Below, one piece after another: positions 27,077 through 38,709 of a DNA stretch of 64,000 bases. Made by a program: the position numbers and the translations under genes. The number at the start of each line of letters is the position of its first letter. The first letter of the stretch is position 1. The DNA is from Gammaproteobacteria bacterium (GTDB lineage: Bacteria; Pseudomonadota; Gammaproteobacteria; Tenderiales; Tenderiaceae): NCBI GenBank assembly GCA_016200485.1, contig JACQEP010000024.1:62001-126000 (forward strand), written 5' to 3'. The notes under the pieces are model-generated. The model searched no databases and was not told the DNA's origin. It saw only the letters and a program-made list of their open reading frames with translations.

Positions 27077-27850
27077 CTATATTTTCTCTTCTTCCGCCGC
27101 AGAACCTTCTTTACTGCGCACCACAAAACGCGACACTAGCAGTCCGATCTCGAATAGCACCCACATCGGCACCGCCAGCATGAATTGGGACAGCACATCC
27201 GGCGGCGTGAAGATGGCGCCGACAACAAAACAGCCGACAATCACGTAACGCCGTGAGGCGGCCAGCTTCTCCGGGGTCACGAAGCCTGCATACACCGCTG
27301 CCACTGTTATTACCGGCACTTCAAACGCCAAGCCAAACGCCAGGAACATGGCGAGGACGAAATCCAGGTATTTCGAAATATCGGTCATCACCGCTACGCC
27401 CTGCGGCGCGGTAGCGACCATAAAACTGAACACCGTCGGGAATACCAGATAATAAGCAAACGCCATGCCGGTAAAAAACAAGGCCGTGCCGGACACCATT
27501 AATGGAAAAATGATGCGCCGTTCACGGCGATACAAACCCGGCGCGATGAAAGACCAGGCTTGATAAATCAAATACGGCAGGCTGAATGCAATTGCCACCA
27601 GAAAGGTTAACTTGAATGGCGCAATAAATGGGGATGCCACTTCGGTGGCGATCATGGTCGCCCCTGCGGGCATTTTATCCAGCATTGGTTGTGCCAGCAG
27701 CGCGTAGATATCCCGGGCAAACGGCGCCAGACAGAGAAACACAACTACCACTGCCACTACGCTGCGCAACAGGCGATTACGCAATTCGATCAGATGCGCA
27801 ATCAGCGGTTGCTGGGGGGGATAGGGTTTAGGATTTTTGGGTGGGTTCAT
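27077..27850 (-). CDS. tatC: Sec-independent protein translocase subunit TatC
   Basis: A 257-residue membrane protein with six transmembrane helices. The N-terminal LIAHLIELRNRLLRS is the signature cytoplasmic segment that binds the twin-arginine signal, and FIAPGLYRRERR is the conserved loop. It works with TatA and TatB to export folded proteins; the Tat-signalled ActB1 of this window is one probable client. Its start overlaps the tatB end by 23 bases. Confidence 0.96.
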   Translation of the reverse strand: MNPPKNPKPYPPQQPLIAHLIELRNRLLRSVVAVVVVFLCLAPFARDIYALLAQPMLDKMPAGATMIATEVASPFIAPFKLTFLVAIAFSLPYLIYQAWSFIAPGLYRRERRIIFPLMVSGTALFFTGMAFAYYLVFPTVFSFMVATAPQGVAVMTDISKYLDFVLAMFLAFGLAFEVPVITVAAVYAGFVTPEKLAASRRYVIVGCFVVGAIFTPPDVLSQFMLAVPMWVLFEIGLLVSRFVVRSKEGSAAEEEKI

Positions 27851-28223
27851 GCTTGTGATCGGATGACGTCACTACAGGAGATTGCGTCTGATCCGCAATT
27901 GAGGCTTGCGCCGACGTATCGGCATCCGAAGGCGTTGATGGCGCAGCACGACGCGGATCGTTATCCACCGGCAGCTCCATTTGCCGAGGATCCAGCATTT
28001 TGTGCAGTTCGGCGATGCGCGTTTCCTGCTCGATCTTGCGCTTGATTTCCTCCGCCTTTTCAACTTCGCGTTGAAACTCGGTTTTCACCGCACTGGCGAA
28101 CTGGCGCGCCTTGGATAGCGCCTGCGAGGCCTTGCGCACGAGGGTCGGGAATTCATCCGGCCCCACCACCAGCAAGGCGACAACGGCGATGACCAATATT
28201 TCCCAGAAGCCGACGTCAAACAT
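27828..28223 (-). CDS. tatB: Sec-independent protein translocase subunit TatB
   Basis: A 131-residue protein with one N-terminal helix (MFDVGFWEILVIAVVALLVVGPDEFPTLVRK), the FWEL-like start and GPDE/P hinge of TatB, then an amphipathic charged helix and a Ser/Thr-rich tail. It forms the receptor complex with TatC. It lies between tatA and tatC. Confidence 0.94.
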   Translation of the reverse strand: MFDVGFWEILVIAVVALLVVGPDEFPTLVRKASQALSKARQFASAVKTEFQREVEKAEEIKRKIEQETRIAELHKMLDPRQMELPVDNDPRRAAPSTPSDADTSAQASIADQTQSPVVTSSDHKHEPTQKS

Positions 28224-28235
28224 GGCTGGGGATCA

Positions 28236-28481
28236 TCAGGCGCGGTCTTTGTCCTTCACCTCGGACTTGGCGTCGATCACACGGCCTTCGTCCTTGCGCT
28301 CCATGACTTGGCGACCCTCATTTTCTTTGTCTTTATCGCCTTCTTTACCATTACTCATGGAATCACGAAAACCTTTGACGGCGCCACCAAGATCGCTACC
28401 AATCGTGCGTAGGCGTTTGGTGCCGAACAACAGCAACACAATCAACAACACTATCAATAAATGCCAGAGACTAAAGCCCAT
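28236..28481 (-). CDS. tatA: Sec-independent protein translocase subunit TatA
   Basis: An 81-residue protein: transmembrane helix ([20 protein letters not shown]), hinge, then the amphipathic helix [20 protein letters not shown] with the family's Phe-Gly and Gly-Phe features, and a charged tail. TatA polymerises to form the passage for folded substrates. It is separated from hisE by a 390-base gap with a transposon-like remnant. Confidence 0.95.
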   Translation of the reverse strand: MGFSLWHLLIVLLIVLLLFGTKRLRTIGSDLGGAVKGFRDSMSNGKEGDKDKENEGRQVMERKDEGRVIDAKSEVKDKDRA

Positions 28482-28578
28482 CGTTCATTCTCCACTGCTG
28501 ATCCATCGCCATCGCGGCTGGATTAAATTCTGTTCGGAACGAACTGCCATTCGCTCCACCTGATACCCCTTCTCCCTC

Positions 28579-28821
28579 AGGGCATAGGTATCTACACAAG
28601 TCACGACGAGAAAGAACTACATGTATTCTGTCGCCGTCTTCAACCACCCCGTCCGCTTCGCGTCCACATCTCGCCCGGGGTGCGCGTGCACCCGTTCGTC
28701 GGGAAAAAGGTCCACTGGACCTTTTTCTATCCCTCCTCACCCTTATCCAAGGAGGGGTGGGGTGGTGGGCATAACGCCGAGTTGTGCCACGCTTTCCCAC
28801 AAGTGTAGATACCTATGCCCT
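28579..28821. mobile_element. Remnant or MITE with 19-bp perfect terminal inverted repeats
   Basis: AGGGCATAGGTATCTACAC at 28579-28597 is repeated exactly in inverted orientation at 28803-28821. The 243-base element is GC-rich, contains a further hairpin (AAAGGTCCA/TGGACCTTT near 28710) and no intact gene. It fills most of the gap between hisE and tatA. Such perfect ends suggest a recent non-autonomous element or a deleted IS. Confidence 0.6.
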
Positions 28822-28871
28822 CAGGAAGAAATGAGGGACAAAATTCCTGTTTTCGACTTCAGTAAAAACGC

Positions 28872-29195
28872 TTATTTCGGCGTACGTGACGCCTTTTCAT
28901 CAATACCGGAAAGACCAAAACGCCGCTCCAGCTCTTTCAATACCTCATCCGGATGCAGGCCTTGTTGCGCCAACAATACCAGGGTGTGAAACCATAAATC
29001 GGCGACTTCATACACAATCTGGCCACGATCGCCTGACTTGGCGGCGATTACCGTTTCAGTCGCTTCCTCGCCAATCTTTTTAAGAATGGCATCCAAACCT
29101 TTGGCATACAGACCGGCGACATAAGAGGAATCCGCTGCGGCCTGTTTGCGCTGTTCCAGCACCTGCGCCAATTGGCTGAGTACGTCTGCCGTCAC
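28872..29195 (-). CDS. hisE: Phosphoribosyl-ATP pyrophosphatase
   Basis: A 107-residue all-alpha MazG-like enzyme for the second step of histidine synthesis. It has the metal-binding helices [11 protein letters not shown] and [14 protein letters not shown]. The start is GTG 29195, overlapping the hisI stop. HisE and HisI are separate proteins here, as in Pseudomonas and unlike the fused E. coli HisIE. Confidence 0.93.
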   Translation of the reverse strand: MTADVLSQLAQVLEQRKQAAADSSYVAGLYAKGLDAILKKIGEEATETVIAAKSGDRGQIVYEVADLWFHTLVLLAQQGLHPDEVLKELERRFGLSGIDEKASRTPK

Positions 29196-29590
29196 GCGCC
29201 ACCTCGTGGATAAATCTGCGCCGGATCTTTGAGCACCGGCGCCACTTCACGCCAATTGCCGTTTTCCAGCCGCTTGAAGAAACAACTTTGGCGACCGGTA
29301 TGGCAGGCGATCCCGCCGACCTGCTCGATCTCCAGCAAAATCACATCTGCGTCGCAATCCAGGTAAATCCCCAGCACCCGCTGCACATGGCCGGATTCCT
29401 CGCCTTTGGGCCACAACTTGCCCCGCGAACGCGACCAGTATACAGCACGGCCTGTACTGACGGTGAGCGCCAGCGCCTCGCGATTCATCCAGGCAACCAT
29501 CAAGACCTTGCCGCTGCCGGTCTCCTGGGCGATCACCGGCACCAGGCCGTCGCTGGTCCAACTGATTTCATCCAACCACTTTTCTGACAT
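29192..29590 (-). CDS. hisI: Phosphoribosyl-AMP cyclohydrolase
   Basis: A 132-residue monofunctional cyclohydrolase. Metal-binding residues occur in [28 protein letters not shown] (Asp and Cys ligands), preceded by [18 protein letters not shown]. It opens the purine ring of phosphoribosyl-AMP, the third step of histidine synthesis. It is followed by hisE with a 4-base overlap. Confidence 0.95.
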   Translation of the reverse strand: MSEKWLDEISWTSDGLVPVIAQETGSGKVLMVAWMNREALALTVSTGRAVYWSRSRGKLWPKGEESGHVQRVLGIYLDCDADVILLEIEQVGGIACHTGRQSCFFKRLENGNWREVAPVLKDPAQIYPRGGA

Positions 29591-29594
29591 AAGC

Positions 29595-30368
29595 CTAGAG
29601 CCTCACTTCGACACCACGCTCGGCCATATAGCGCTTAGCCTCGCCGACACTGTGCTGCCCGAAGTGAAAAATACTGGCCGCCAACACGGCATCGGCCTTA
29701 CCTTTGACCACGCCGTCGACCAAATGATCCAGGGTTCCGACGCCACCCGAGGCAATGACCGGCACATCAACCGCTTCGCTCACGGCCCGCGTCAGGGCCA
29801 GATCAAAACCATCGCGGGTACCGTCACGATCCATGCTGGTGAGCAGTATCTCACCGGCACCATAACTGACCATGCGCCGCGCCCATTCGATGGCATCCAG
29901 TCCCGTCGCCTTGCGGCCACCATGGGTAAATATCTCCCAGCGTTGCGGTTCGCCCGGTTTGCTCACGCACTTGGCATCAATGGCGACGACAATACATTGT
30001 GAGCCAAAAGATTCGGCGGCTTCACGCACGAATTCCGGGTTGGTGACTGCAGCGGTATTGATGCCCACCTTGTCGGCACCGGCATTCAACATGCGGCGGA
30101 TATCGGCGCGGCTGCGAATCCCGCCGCCGACGGTGAGTGGAATAAACACCTGGCTCGCGACTTCTTCGACGACATGGACCATGGTCTCACGCTCTTCGTG
30201 CGAGGCGGTGATATCGAGAAACACCAATTCATCGGCGCCTTCCTCGTTATAACGCTTAGCGATCTCAACGGGATCGCCCGCGTCGCGGATGCCGACAAAC
30301 TGCACGCCCTTGACGACGCGACCGCGATCGACATCAAGACAGGGAATAATGCGCTTGGCTAAACCCAT
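29595..30368 (-). CDS. hisF: Imidazole glycerol phosphate synthase cyclase subunit
   Basis: A 257-residue TIM barrel. It starts [20 protein letters not shown], with the catalytic Asp in CLDVD and the second in [14 protein letters not shown]. It works with HisH, which channels ammonia through the barrel. The ATG at 30368 follows the hisA stop after one base. A longer in-frame extension upstream is unconserved and rejected. Confidence 0.96.
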   Translation of the reverse strand: MGLAKRIIPCLDVDRGRVVKGVQFVGIRDAGDPVEIAKRYNEEGADELVFLDITASHEERETMVHVVEEVASQVFIPLTVGGGIRSRADIRRMLNAGADKVGINTAAVTNPEFVREAAESFGSQCIVVAIDAKCVSKPGEPQRWEIFTHGGRKATGLDAIEWARRMVSYGAGEILLTSMDRDGTRDGFDLALTRAVSEAVDVPVIASGGVGTLDHLVDGVVKGKADAVLAASIFHFGQHSVGEAKRYMAERGVEVRL

Positions 30369-30369
30369 C

Positions 30370-31101
30370 TTAGTCTCTATTTGCCACTTTTTGTGCTTCA
30401 GCGAGATCGATCGTGCCTTCATACAAGGCGCGACCGAGAATGGCACCCATGATACCGTCGCCTTCGATCGCCTTCAGCGCGCGAATATCATCAAGATTGG
30501 TCACACCGCCGGAGGCAATCACGGGAATGGTAATCGCCTGCGCCAGGCGTCGCGTCGCTTCAACATTAACGCCCTGCATCATGCCGTCGCGGCTGATGTC
30601 GGTGTAGACAATCGCCTCAACGCCGTCACGCTCGAAGTGTTGCGCCAGATCGACCACATCATGATGCGACAATTTCGACCAGCCATCGATCGCGACCTTA
30701 CCGTCTTTGGCATCCAGGCCGACGATGATGTGGCCGGGAAATTCCGCGCACACATCGCCAACAAAATGCGGGACGTTCACAGCAGCGGTGCCGATGATCA
30801 CATAGCGGACCCCTGCCTCAAGATAGGTGTCGATTGTCTCTTCATCGCGGATGCCGCCGCCGATCTGGATCGGCAGCTCGGGAAAGGCCTTGGCGATATC
30901 GCGAACGACACCGGCATTCATCGGCTTGCCGGCAAATGCGCCATCAAGGTCGACGATATGCAAACGCCGGGCACCCGCCTCAACCCAACGTGCCGCCACG
31001 GCGACAGGATCATCGGAGAAGACAGTGTTATCTTCCATCCGTCCCTGCCGCAAGCGGACACACTTACCACCTTTGAGATCAATCGCGGGGATCAGTAACA
31101 T
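30370..31101 (-). CDS. hisA: Phosphoribosylformimino-5-aminoimidazole carboxamide ribotide isomerase
   Basis: A 243-residue TIM barrel with two-fold half-barrel symmetry. It starts [17 protein letters not shown], containing the catalytic Asp, with the second in [12 protein letters not shown]. It catalyses the Amadori isomerisation before HisF/HisH. It is separated from hisH by a 227-base gap holding an inverted-repeat element. Confidence 0.96.
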   Translation of the reverse strand: MLLIPAIDLKGGKCVRLRQGRMEDNTVFSDDPVAVAARWVEAGARRLHIVDLDGAFAGKPMNAGVVRDIAKAFPELPIQIGGGIRDEETIDTYLEAGVRYVIIGTAAVNVPHFVGDVCAEFPGHIIVGLDAKDGKVAIDGWSKLSHHDVVDLAQHFERDGVEAIVYTDISRDGMMQGVNVEATRRLAQAITIPVIASGGVTNLDDIRALKAIEGDGIMGAILGRALYEGTIDLAEAQKVANRD

Positions 31102-31146
31102 GACTAAGGTCTCTTGTTATCTTTCAAAATAAATTCAAAACCATCC

Positions 31147-31322
31147 ACCACAGAGGCACCGAGAGCACAGAGGATTCAAAAGTAAAAAATTCAACCACTT
31201 ATTCCAGACATGCAGCCTGTCTTGTCGATCAATACCTTCGCTATGACTCTGTGTACTCGGCAATTGCTCCATGCTTTGCCATACCTCGTGCATCCATGCA
31301 CTCGTCTGTGCCTCTGTGGTAA
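31147..31322. repeat. Inverted-repeat element, copy 4 (ACCACAGAGGC subtype)
   Basis: The left arm is ACCACAGAGGCACCGAGAGC and the right arm ends GTCTGTGCCTCTGTGGT. The interior contains a second repeat of about 50 bases shared with 50597-50645. It lies between hisH (stop 31329) and hisA (start 31101). Confidence 0.75.
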
Positions 31323-31328
31323 ACATTT

Positions 31329-31985
31329 CTAAAAAACTCCATTCCAACGCAAAAAATTGGAATATAGCTGCAAACCATCACGCGCGCTCTTTTCCGGATG
31401 GAACTGCGTGGCAAACACGTTTTTATGCGCCACTGCCGCCGCCAGACGGATACCATAATCGGTGGTCGCCGCTGCCACCGGCGTACCTTCGGCACGCACA
31501 CAATAACTGTGCACAAAATAGAAACGGCTATCCTGGGCGATCCCATCCCACAACGGATGCTGAATCGATTGGTGCACTTGATTCCAGCCCATGTGCGGCA
31601 CTTTCAGTCGTTCGCCGCGCGCATCGTGCAAATCATTGCCGATAAAGGTCACCTGGCCCGGCAACACGCCCAGACACGGTGTGCCACCATTTTCCTCGCT
31701 GAATTCCATCAATGCCTGCATGCCGACGCAGACGCCCAACAACGGTTTGCCGCTTGCCGCCACTTCACACACTACATGATCAAGACCGAGACGCGCCAGT
31801 TCATGCATGCAGTCGCGGATCGCACCCACACCCGGCAACACCACACGGTCGGCGGCCAGAATTTGCTTCGGATCGGAACTTACCAGCACTTGCGTGCCGC
31901 CAGCCGCCACCTTTTCCAGGGCCTTGGCCACGGAATGGAGATTGCCCATTCCGTAATCGATCACAGCGACGGTCATCAGGGTCAT
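31329..31985 (-). CDS. hisH: Imidazole glycerol phosphate synthase glutaminase subunit
   Basis: A 218-residue class I glutamine amidotransferase. The catalytic Cys is in [14 protein letters not shown] and the His-Glu pair in [14 protein letters not shown]. It starts [14 protein letters not shown], typical of HisH. ATG 31985 or 31976 could be used. It pairs with HisF. Confidence 0.95.
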   Translation of the reverse strand: MTLMTVAVIDYGMGNLHSVAKALEKVAAGGTQVLVSSDPKQILAADRVVLPGVGAIRDCMHELARLGLDHVVCEVAASGKPLLGVCVGMQALMEFSEENGGTPCLGVLPGQVTFIGNDLHDARGERLKVPHMGWNQVHQSIQHPLWDGIAQDSRFYFVHSYCVRAEGTPVAAATTDYGIRLAAAVAHKNVFATQFHPEKSARDGLQLYSNFLRWNGVF

Positions 31986-32024
31986 AAGAAAGTAAAACTA
32001 TTATCGGTCCAGAGTGGCGTGGGC

Positions 32025-32618
32025 TTAAAGTGTCCCTTTGGTTGACGGCACGACGCCTTGCATGCGCGGATCGTGCTCCACAGCCATGCGCAACGCGCGG
32101 CCCAGCGCCTTAAAAATAGTCTCGGCGATGTGGTGTGCATTGCGGCCACGTAAAGCGTCAATGTGCAGCGTAATCTGGGCGTGATTCACCAGCCCTTGGA
32201 AAAATTCATAAAACAGATCGACATCGAAATCACCAATACGTGCCCGCGGAAAATCGGCGTGAAATTCCAGCCCCGGACGGCCGGAAAAATCCAGCACCAC
32301 CCGCGCCAGGGCCTCATCCAGCGGCACATAGGCATGGCCGTAGCGGCGTATGCCTTTTTTATCGCCGACGGCTTGCGCCAACGCCTGGCCGATCGTGATG
32401 CCGATATCTTCCACGGTATGATGGGCGTCGATGTGCAAATCACCCTTGGCGATGACAGTCAGATCAATCAAGCCATGACGCGCGACCTGATCCAACATGT
32501 GATCAAGAAAGGCAACACCGGTTTCAAAGCGGGATTGACCGCTGCCATCAAGATTAAGCGTGACCTCAATCTGCGTTTCCAGGGTATTGCGTTTTACTGC
32601 GGCCTTACGTTCCGCCAT
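32025..32618 (-). CDS. hisB: Imidazoleglycerol-phosphate dehydratase
   Basis: A 197-residue monofunctional dehydratase without the phosphatase domain of enterobacterial HisB. The manganese-binding repeats are [15 protein letters not shown] and [17 protein letters not shown], with [13 protein letters not shown] before them. ATG 32618 is chosen because GGAG sits six bases upstream and relatives start [14 protein letters not shown]. Confidence 0.96.
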   Translation of the reverse strand: MAERKAAVKRNTLETQIEVTLNLDGSGQSRFETGVAFLDHMLDQVARHGLIDLTVIAKGDLHIDAHHTVEDIGITIGQALAQAVGDKKGIRRYGHAYVPLDEALARVVLDFSGRPGLEFHADFPRARIGDFDVDLFYEFFQGLVNHAQITLHIDALRGRNAHHIAETIFKALGRALRMAVEHDPRMQGVVPSTKGTL

Positions 32619-32693
32619 TGCCGGCTCCATCGCCCGATAAATAAGTATTTGGTTTGTATAGGATACTCTGTTCGGGCCCCAGTTTGAAGGGAA

Positions 32694-33785
32694 TCACGCC
32701 CCTAACGCTCGCCCCAAGGCCGCAATAAAGGCCCGATTTTCCCCTGGCTTACCCACGGTGACCCGCAGGCAATCACGCAATAACGGGCTGCCGCCATCCA
32801 GGTTCTTGATCAGAATTCCTGTTGCCTTAAGCGCCGCGAACAATTCCCGGCCGCGCCCCGCAGGCGCCCGAAACAGGATGAAATTGGCGGCACTGGGGAA
32901 AACCTCCAGCCCCGGCAACTGCGCCAAAGCCTGTGCCAGCCGTTCGCGATCCTCGCGAATCTGCGCCGTCTGGCCGTCGAAGACATCGGCATAGGTCAGG
33001 GCGAATTCGGCGCTGACCTGGGTCAAGGTATTAATGTTATAGGGCAGACGCAGTTTGTCGAATTGTTCCAGCCAACCACGCGCCCCCACCAAAAAGCCGA
33101 GCCGCAATCCCGCCAGCCCCAACTTGGACAAGGTGCGCATCACTAACAGATTTTCATACTTGGCCAGGTGCGGCAGGAAACTCGCCTGGGCGAAGGGTGT
33201 ATAGGCTTCGTCCACCACTACCAGACCGGGGCTGGCCTCGATAATCTGGATGATTTCATCCTCACCGAACAAATTGCCGGTGGGATTATTGGGATAGGCC
33301 AGAAACACGACGGCGGGCTGATGCTGCTTGATCGCCGCCAGTATCGCCGGCATATCGAGCGTGAAATTCTCTGCCCGCAGCGGTACACCCACGTATTCCA
33401 TGCCGACAAAACCGGCGATCATGCGATACATGACAAAGGCGGGCTCCGGCGCCAATAGCTTGCGTCCCGGCGCTGCTACGGCCATGGCGATCAGCTGAAT
33501 GAGCTCATCCGAACCGTTGCCGAGCAAAATCTCAAATTGATCATCGATAGCATAAACATCTCGCAACCGATCTTTTAGGGCGCGAGCGCTGGGGTCGGGA
33601 TAACGGTTAACACTGACATCCTGCAGCAACTCAATCCAATCACCGCGCAAATAGGCGGGCCAGGTGTATGGATTCTCCATCGCATCCAATTTGATCATGT
33701 CGCGCGCATCGGGCACATGATAGGCATGCAGGGCGCGAATCTCGGGCCGCACCCATTGTTCGATTAATTTTTTAGTTAGCGTCAT
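32694..33785 (-). CDS. hisC: Histidinol-phosphate aminotransferase
   Basis: About 363 residues, fold-type I PLP enzyme. The Schiff-base lysine is in MRTLSKLGLAGLRLGFLVG, with YPNNPTGNLF (Asn contact to PLP) and VVDEAYTPFA (Asp/Tyr) before it. It transaminates imidazole acetol phosphate. The start is ATG 33785 (MTLTKKLIEQWVRPEIR). Confidence 0.95.
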   Translation of the reverse strand: MTLTKKLIEQWVRPEIRALHAYHVPDARDMIKLDAMENPYTWPAYLRGDWIELLQDVSVNRYPDPSARALKDRLRDVYAIDDQFEILLGNGSDELIQLIAMAVAAPGRKLLAPEPAFVMYRMIAGFVGMEYVGVPLRAENFTLDMPAILAAIKQHQPAVVFLAYPNNPTGNLFGEDEIIQIIEASPGLVVVDEAYTPFAQASFLPHLAKYENLLVMRTLSKLGLAGLRLGFLVGARGWLEQFDKLRLPYNINTLTQVSAEFALTYADVFDGQTAQIREDRERLAQALAQLPGLEVFPSAANFILFRAPAGRGRELFAALKATGILIKNLDGGSPLLRDCLRVTVGKPGENRAFIAALGRALGA

Positions 33786-33800
33786 AAAATAATAAACATT

Positions 33801-33906
33801 AACCACAGAGGCGCGGAGAGCGCAGGGTTTTTAAGACATTTGGAGTTGATAGCCTGCTGAAAGTTCTTATTAACACACCCTCTGCGTCCTCTGTGCCTCT
33901 GTGGTA
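33801..33906. repeat. Inverted-repeat element, copy 5 (ACCACAGAGGC subtype)
   Basis: The left arm AACCACAGAGGCGCGGAGAG is matched by the right arm TCCTCTGTGCCTCTGTGGTA (33877-33906). It fills the gap between hisD and hisC. Confidence 0.8.
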
Positions 33907-33911
33907 AATAA

Positions 33912-35219
33912 TTAATTCTTAATGCGGTACTCAGCCGATCTCGCGTGCGCGGTCAGTCCTTCACCGCGCGCCAGCACCGAGGCTGACTTACCCAGGAAAG
34001 AGGCGCCCGCCGCCGAACACTGAATCAGACTGGAACGTTTCTGGAAATCATACACACCGAGCGGTGATGAGAAGCGTGCGGTGCGTGAAGTCGGCAACAC
34101 ATGATTGGGGCCGGCACAATAATCACCAACCGCTTCGGCAGTGTAACGCCCCATAAAGATCGCGCCCGCGTGGCGAATGTTTTCCAACAATTCTTCCGGG
34201 TCATCCACCGACAATTCAAGATGCTCAGGCGCAACGTGATTCACGACCTTCGCCACCTCATCAATATCAGACACCTGAATCATGACGCCACGACGCCCCA
34301 GCGACTGACGAATAATGCCTTCACGCTCCATCTCCGGCAACAAGCGATCAATACTCGCCTGCACCTTGTCGAGAAATACGGCATCAGTACTCACCAGAAT
34401 CGACTGAGCATCTTCATCATGCTCAGCCTGTGAGAACAGATCCATCGCAATCCAGTCCGGATCGGTACGGCCATCACACACCACCAGAATTTCAGAAGGC
34501 CCAGCGATCATATCGATACCGACCGCACCGAAGACCATGCCTTTGGCCGTCGCAACATAGATATTGCCAGGACCGACGATTTTATCGACACGCGGCACCG
34601 TTTCCGTGCCATAGGCCAAGGCCGCGATTGCTTGCGCGCCACCGACAGCAAATACGCGATCGACGCCGACTATCGCCGCTGCTGCCAAGACCATGTCACT
34701 GACTTCACCACCCGGCGTTGGCACGACCATGATGATTTCGCCCACACCCGCGACCTTGGCGGGCACCGCATTCATCAATACCGAAGACGGATAGGACGCC
34801 TTGCCACCCGGAACATATAAACCCACGCGATCAAGCGCGGTTATCTTTTGCCCCAGCATCGTGCCATCCGGCTCGGTGTAAGACCAGGACTCGGCGCGCT
34901 GATGTTCGTGATACATAAACAGGCGTTGCGTGGAAAACTCCAAGGCCCTGCGCTGATCTTGCGGGATACGCGCCAAGGCCTCGCGCAAACGCTCGACCGG
35001 GATTTCCAACTCACGCACATCGCGCACCTGCATGCGATCAAAACGATTGGTGTATTCAATCAGCGCCGCGTCGCCGCGCTTGCGCACATTGGCGATAATC
35101 TCCCGTACGGTATTGGCCACTGCATCATCAGACACGCTATCCCATGCCAGCAGCGCATCCAGTTGCTGCCAGAAATTCTGATCCTGCGCATTAAGCCGCT
35201 TGATCGCTAAAGCGCTCAT
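33912..35219 (-). CDS. hisD: Histidinol dehydrogenase
   Basis: A 435-residue zinc enzyme for the last two steps of histidine synthesis. Signature stretches are [33 protein letters not shown], the metal/catalytic [29 protein letters not shown] and [20 protein letters not shown]. Length and ends are normal. It follows hisG after an inverted-repeat element. Confidence 0.96.
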   Translation of the reverse strand: MSALAIKRLNAQDQNFWQQLDALLAWDSVSDDAVANTVREIIANVRKRGDAALIEYTNRFDRMQVRDVRELEIPVERLREALARIPQDQRRALEFSTQRLFMYHEHQRAESWSYTEPDGTMLGQKITALDRVGLYVPGGKASYPSSVLMNAVPAKVAGVGEIIMVVPTPGGEVSDMVLAAAAIVGVDRVFAVGGAQAIAALAYGTETVPRVDKIVGPGNIYVATAKGMVFGAVGIDMIAGPSEILVVCDGRTDPDWIAMDLFSQAEHDEDAQSILVSTDAVFLDKVQASIDRLLPEMEREGIIRQSLGRRGVMIQVSDIDEVAKVVNHVAPEHLELSVDDPEELLENIRHAGAIFMGRYTAEAVGDYCAGPNHVLPTSRTARFSSPLGVYDFQKRSSLIQCSAAGASFLGKSASVLARGEGLTAHARSAEYRIKN

Positions 35220-35246
35220 TGATTCACCTCATAAAAAAACAAAAAA

Positions 35247-35333
35247 TCTAACGCAGAGACGCAGAGGCGCGGAGAAAAACTTTGAAATACGCATAAATTT
35301 TCGCCTTCCTCTGCGTCTCCGCGTTGGATCTTT
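35247..35333. repeat. Inverted-repeat element, copy 6
   Basis: ATCTAACGCAGAGACGCAGA at the left and CTCTGCGTCTCCGCGTTGGAT at the right, with only about 30 AT-rich bases between. It is the shortest and most symmetrical copy and lies between hisG and hisD. Confidence 0.8.
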
Positions 35334-35349
35334 TGCGTCTCTAGCCGCC

Positions 35350-35988
35350 CTATTTATCACGCTTGGCCACGGCCTGCGCGATCTTATCGACAAATGTCTT
35401 CACCAACGCGTGCTTCATTTTCATCGAGGCCTTATTCACAATCAGCCGCGAACTGATATCGGCGATATGTTCCAGCGGTTCCAGGCCATTGGCGCGCAAG
35501 GTATTACCGGTGTCGACGACATCGACGATGTGATCCGCAAGCCCCACTAACGGCGCCAGCTCCATTGAGCCATAAAGCTTGATGATCTCCGCCTGCTGGC
35601 CGCGGCTGGCAAAGTAGCGCTTGGTGGAATTGACATATTTAGTGGCAATGCGCGGCCGCACCCCTACAGGCTTACCCGGAAATCCGGCCACCATCAGCTT
35701 GCAGCGTGCAATTTTCAAATCCACCAACTCATACAAACCATCGCCTTCGTATTCCATCAGCACGTCTTTACCGGCAATGCCGATATCAGCGGCACCGTAA
35801 TCAACATACGTCGGCACGTCCGAGGCACGGATCAATACCAGCTTGACGTCGTCACGGGTGGTATCAAGAATCAGTTTACGACTGGTCTCCGGATCATCCA
35901 CCGGCACCACACCGGCCTCGGCCAGCAACGGCAGTGCATCCTTGAAAATGCGCCCCTTGGATATCGCGATGGTAATCCGATTAATCAC
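35350..35988 (-). CDS. hisG: ATP phosphoribosyltransferase, short form
   Basis: About 213 residues beginning [21 protein letters not shown]. It has the catalytic core ([44 protein letters not shown]) but lacks the C-terminal regulatory domain of long HisG. Short HisG works as a complex with the HisRS-like HisZ, which is not in this window. The start is GTG 35988 or GTG 35994, just after the murA stop; longer in-frame extensions lie within murA and are rejected. Confidence 0.93.
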   Translation of the reverse strand: MINRITIAISKGRIFKDALPLLAEAGVVPVDDPETSRKLILDTTRDDVKLVLIRASDVPTYVDYGAADIGIAGKDVLMEYEGDGLYELVDLKIARCKLMVAGFPGKPVGVRPRIATKYVNSTKRYFASRGQQAEIIKLYGSMELAPLVGLADHIVDVVDTGNTLRANGLEPLEHIADISSRLIVNKASMKMKHALVKTFVDKIAQAVAKRDK

Positions 35989-36001
35989 GCTCACGCTTCC
36001 C

Positions 36002-37261
<1,260 letters not shown>

Positions 37262-37300
37262 TTAAATCAAGAAACTCTCATCAAGGCATGGCCGGGCCAA

Positions 37301-37338
37301 AAGGCGCGGGGGAACGGCATAGGATACCGGTTGTTGGG
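37301..37338. repeat. Direct repeat, copy A (flanks the AAA ATPase gene)
   Basis: AAGGCGCGGG, then ..CGGCATAGGA, then TACCGGTTGTTGG. A near-identical block occurs in the same orientation at 38710-38747, on the other side of the AAA ATPase gene. It lies 40-77 bases upstream of the murA start. Confidence 0.65.
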
Positions 37339-37472
37339 GCAATTTTGAACAGCGGGGAGTGGAATTTGAGGGAAGTGGTCAGCTTTGCGGTACTTTCAAA
37401 GTTACCTTGCATCCCATCAAAAAAACCAATCTTCCGAAATCGCAAAGCGGCCCCAGGGCAGTCGCTCGAAAA

Positions 37473-38633
37473 TCAAAACATTGTATTGAGCGCCGGTATC
37501 TTGACCGCCGGCCACGCCGTAACACGTTGCTCGATCGGATAATCGTCCCTGCCAGGGTAGATGACAAATGCTCTTTCGATTCCGAGATCGTCTAGCGCGT
37601 TCCAGAATCCCTTGCCTGGTTTTGGAGCGGCGCTGTATTTCACTTCCACAGCGACAGGGTCGCTCCGTCCTCGCAGCTTCAGCACCAGATCAAGCTCGGA
37701 ACCCGCTGACGTTCGATAGAATCCCACTTCAACCGGATCGAGCACCCCAATGACTTGTTCGATGACAAAACCTTCCCAGGAGGCACCGAGCGAAGGATGT
37801 CCCAACAAACTATCGAGCGTCTGGATATTTAACAACGCGTGCAGCAACCCGCTATCGCGCAGATATAAGCGCGGTGATTTGACCAGACGCTTGCCGGTAT
37901 TGGCATGCCAGGGCAGCAGGCGGCGCGCGATAAAGGCATCGCACAACAGATCAAGATAACGATTAGCCGTCTGGGGCGAAACATCCAAACTTCGCGCCAC
38001 GGTACTCGCATTCCACAACTGACCATGCCAATGCGCCAGCATCTGCCAGAAACGCCGCAAACTGTGCGCCGGGAGACGAAAACCGAGCGCTGGCACGTCC
38101 CGCTCCAAAAAGGTACGGACGAAGGCTTCGCGCCACTCGAATGACATCATGTCGTCGGCGGCCAGATAGCTGTTTGGAAAACCGCCCCGTATCCAAAGCC
38201 GCTCGACGGCGTTCGTACCGCCATCGATTTCACCCAACGCAAAGGGGCGCATTTCGAGATAGCGGATGCGCCCGGCCAAAGACTCAGACGAACGGTTAAT
38301 CAATTCGGGCGATGCCGAACCCAGCAGCAAAAAACGTCCTGGCTCACGGTGCTCATCCACCAGCGAACGCAACACCGGAAACAGTTCCGGCAGTTGCTGC
38401 ACTTCATCGAGAATGACCAATTTGTCCTTGCGGCCGGAAAGATACAGCTCCGGTTCTGCGATGCGCGCCCGATCCGAGGGGCGCTCAAGATCAAGGTATT
38501 CCGATCCCGGACACAAGCGCAGGAACTCACGCGCCAGCGTGGTCTTACCCACCTGTCGCGGCCCGATCAGAGCAACCACGGGAAAGCGACTCAACGCTTC
38601 CGTGAGATCCCTGGCTAATTGACGATCAATCAT
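37473..38633 (-). CDS. AAA ATPase with DUF4143 domain
   Basis: A 386-residue protein. The AAA_14 domain has Walker A GPRQVGKTT (about 24-32) and Walker B KLVILDEVQQL, then a sensor-like LLLGSASPEL. The DUF4143 C-terminal half ends in a PD-(D/E)XK-like block (GSELDLVLKLRG and VAVEVKYSA). Such proteins are frequent, patchily distributed and of unproved function; links to defence or mobile elements have been suggested. It is a single gene flanked by direct repeats between murA and the PhnD gene. Confidence 0.88.
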   Translation of the reverse strand: MIDRQLARDLTEALSRFPVVALIGPRQVGKTTLAREFLRLCPGSEYLDLERPSDRARIAEPELYLSGRKDKLVILDEVQQLPELFPVLRSLVDEHREPGRFLLLGSASPELINRSSESLAGRIRYLEMRPFALGEIDGGTNAVERLWIRGGFPNSYLAADDMMSFEWREAFVRTFLERDVPALGFRLPAHSLRRFWQMLAHWHGQLWNASTVARSLDVSPQTANRYLDLLCDAFIARRLLPWHANTGKRLVKSPRLYLRDSGLLHALLNIQTLDSLLGHPSLGASWEGFVIEQVIGVLDPVEVGFYRTSAGSELDLVLKLRGRSDPVAVEVKYSAAPKPGKGFWNALDDLGIERAFVIYPGRDDYPIEQRVTAWPAVKIPALNTMF

Positions 38634-38709
38634 CCTTGTAATTTATCCTACAAATGGACAAATTGCAAGGATAACGCCCTTTATCGTATCAGATACAGAA
38701 CCCGTCCCG

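Noticed and set aside
28471-28800. 109-codon minus-strand frame between hisE and tatA
   Set aside because: It lies within the inverted-repeat element, is very Arg-rich and reads repeat sequence (HHPTPPWIR); no ribosome site or family signal.
31135-31347. 70-codon frame between hisH and hisA
   Set aside because: It is made of inverted-repeat copy 4 and overlaps the end of hisH.
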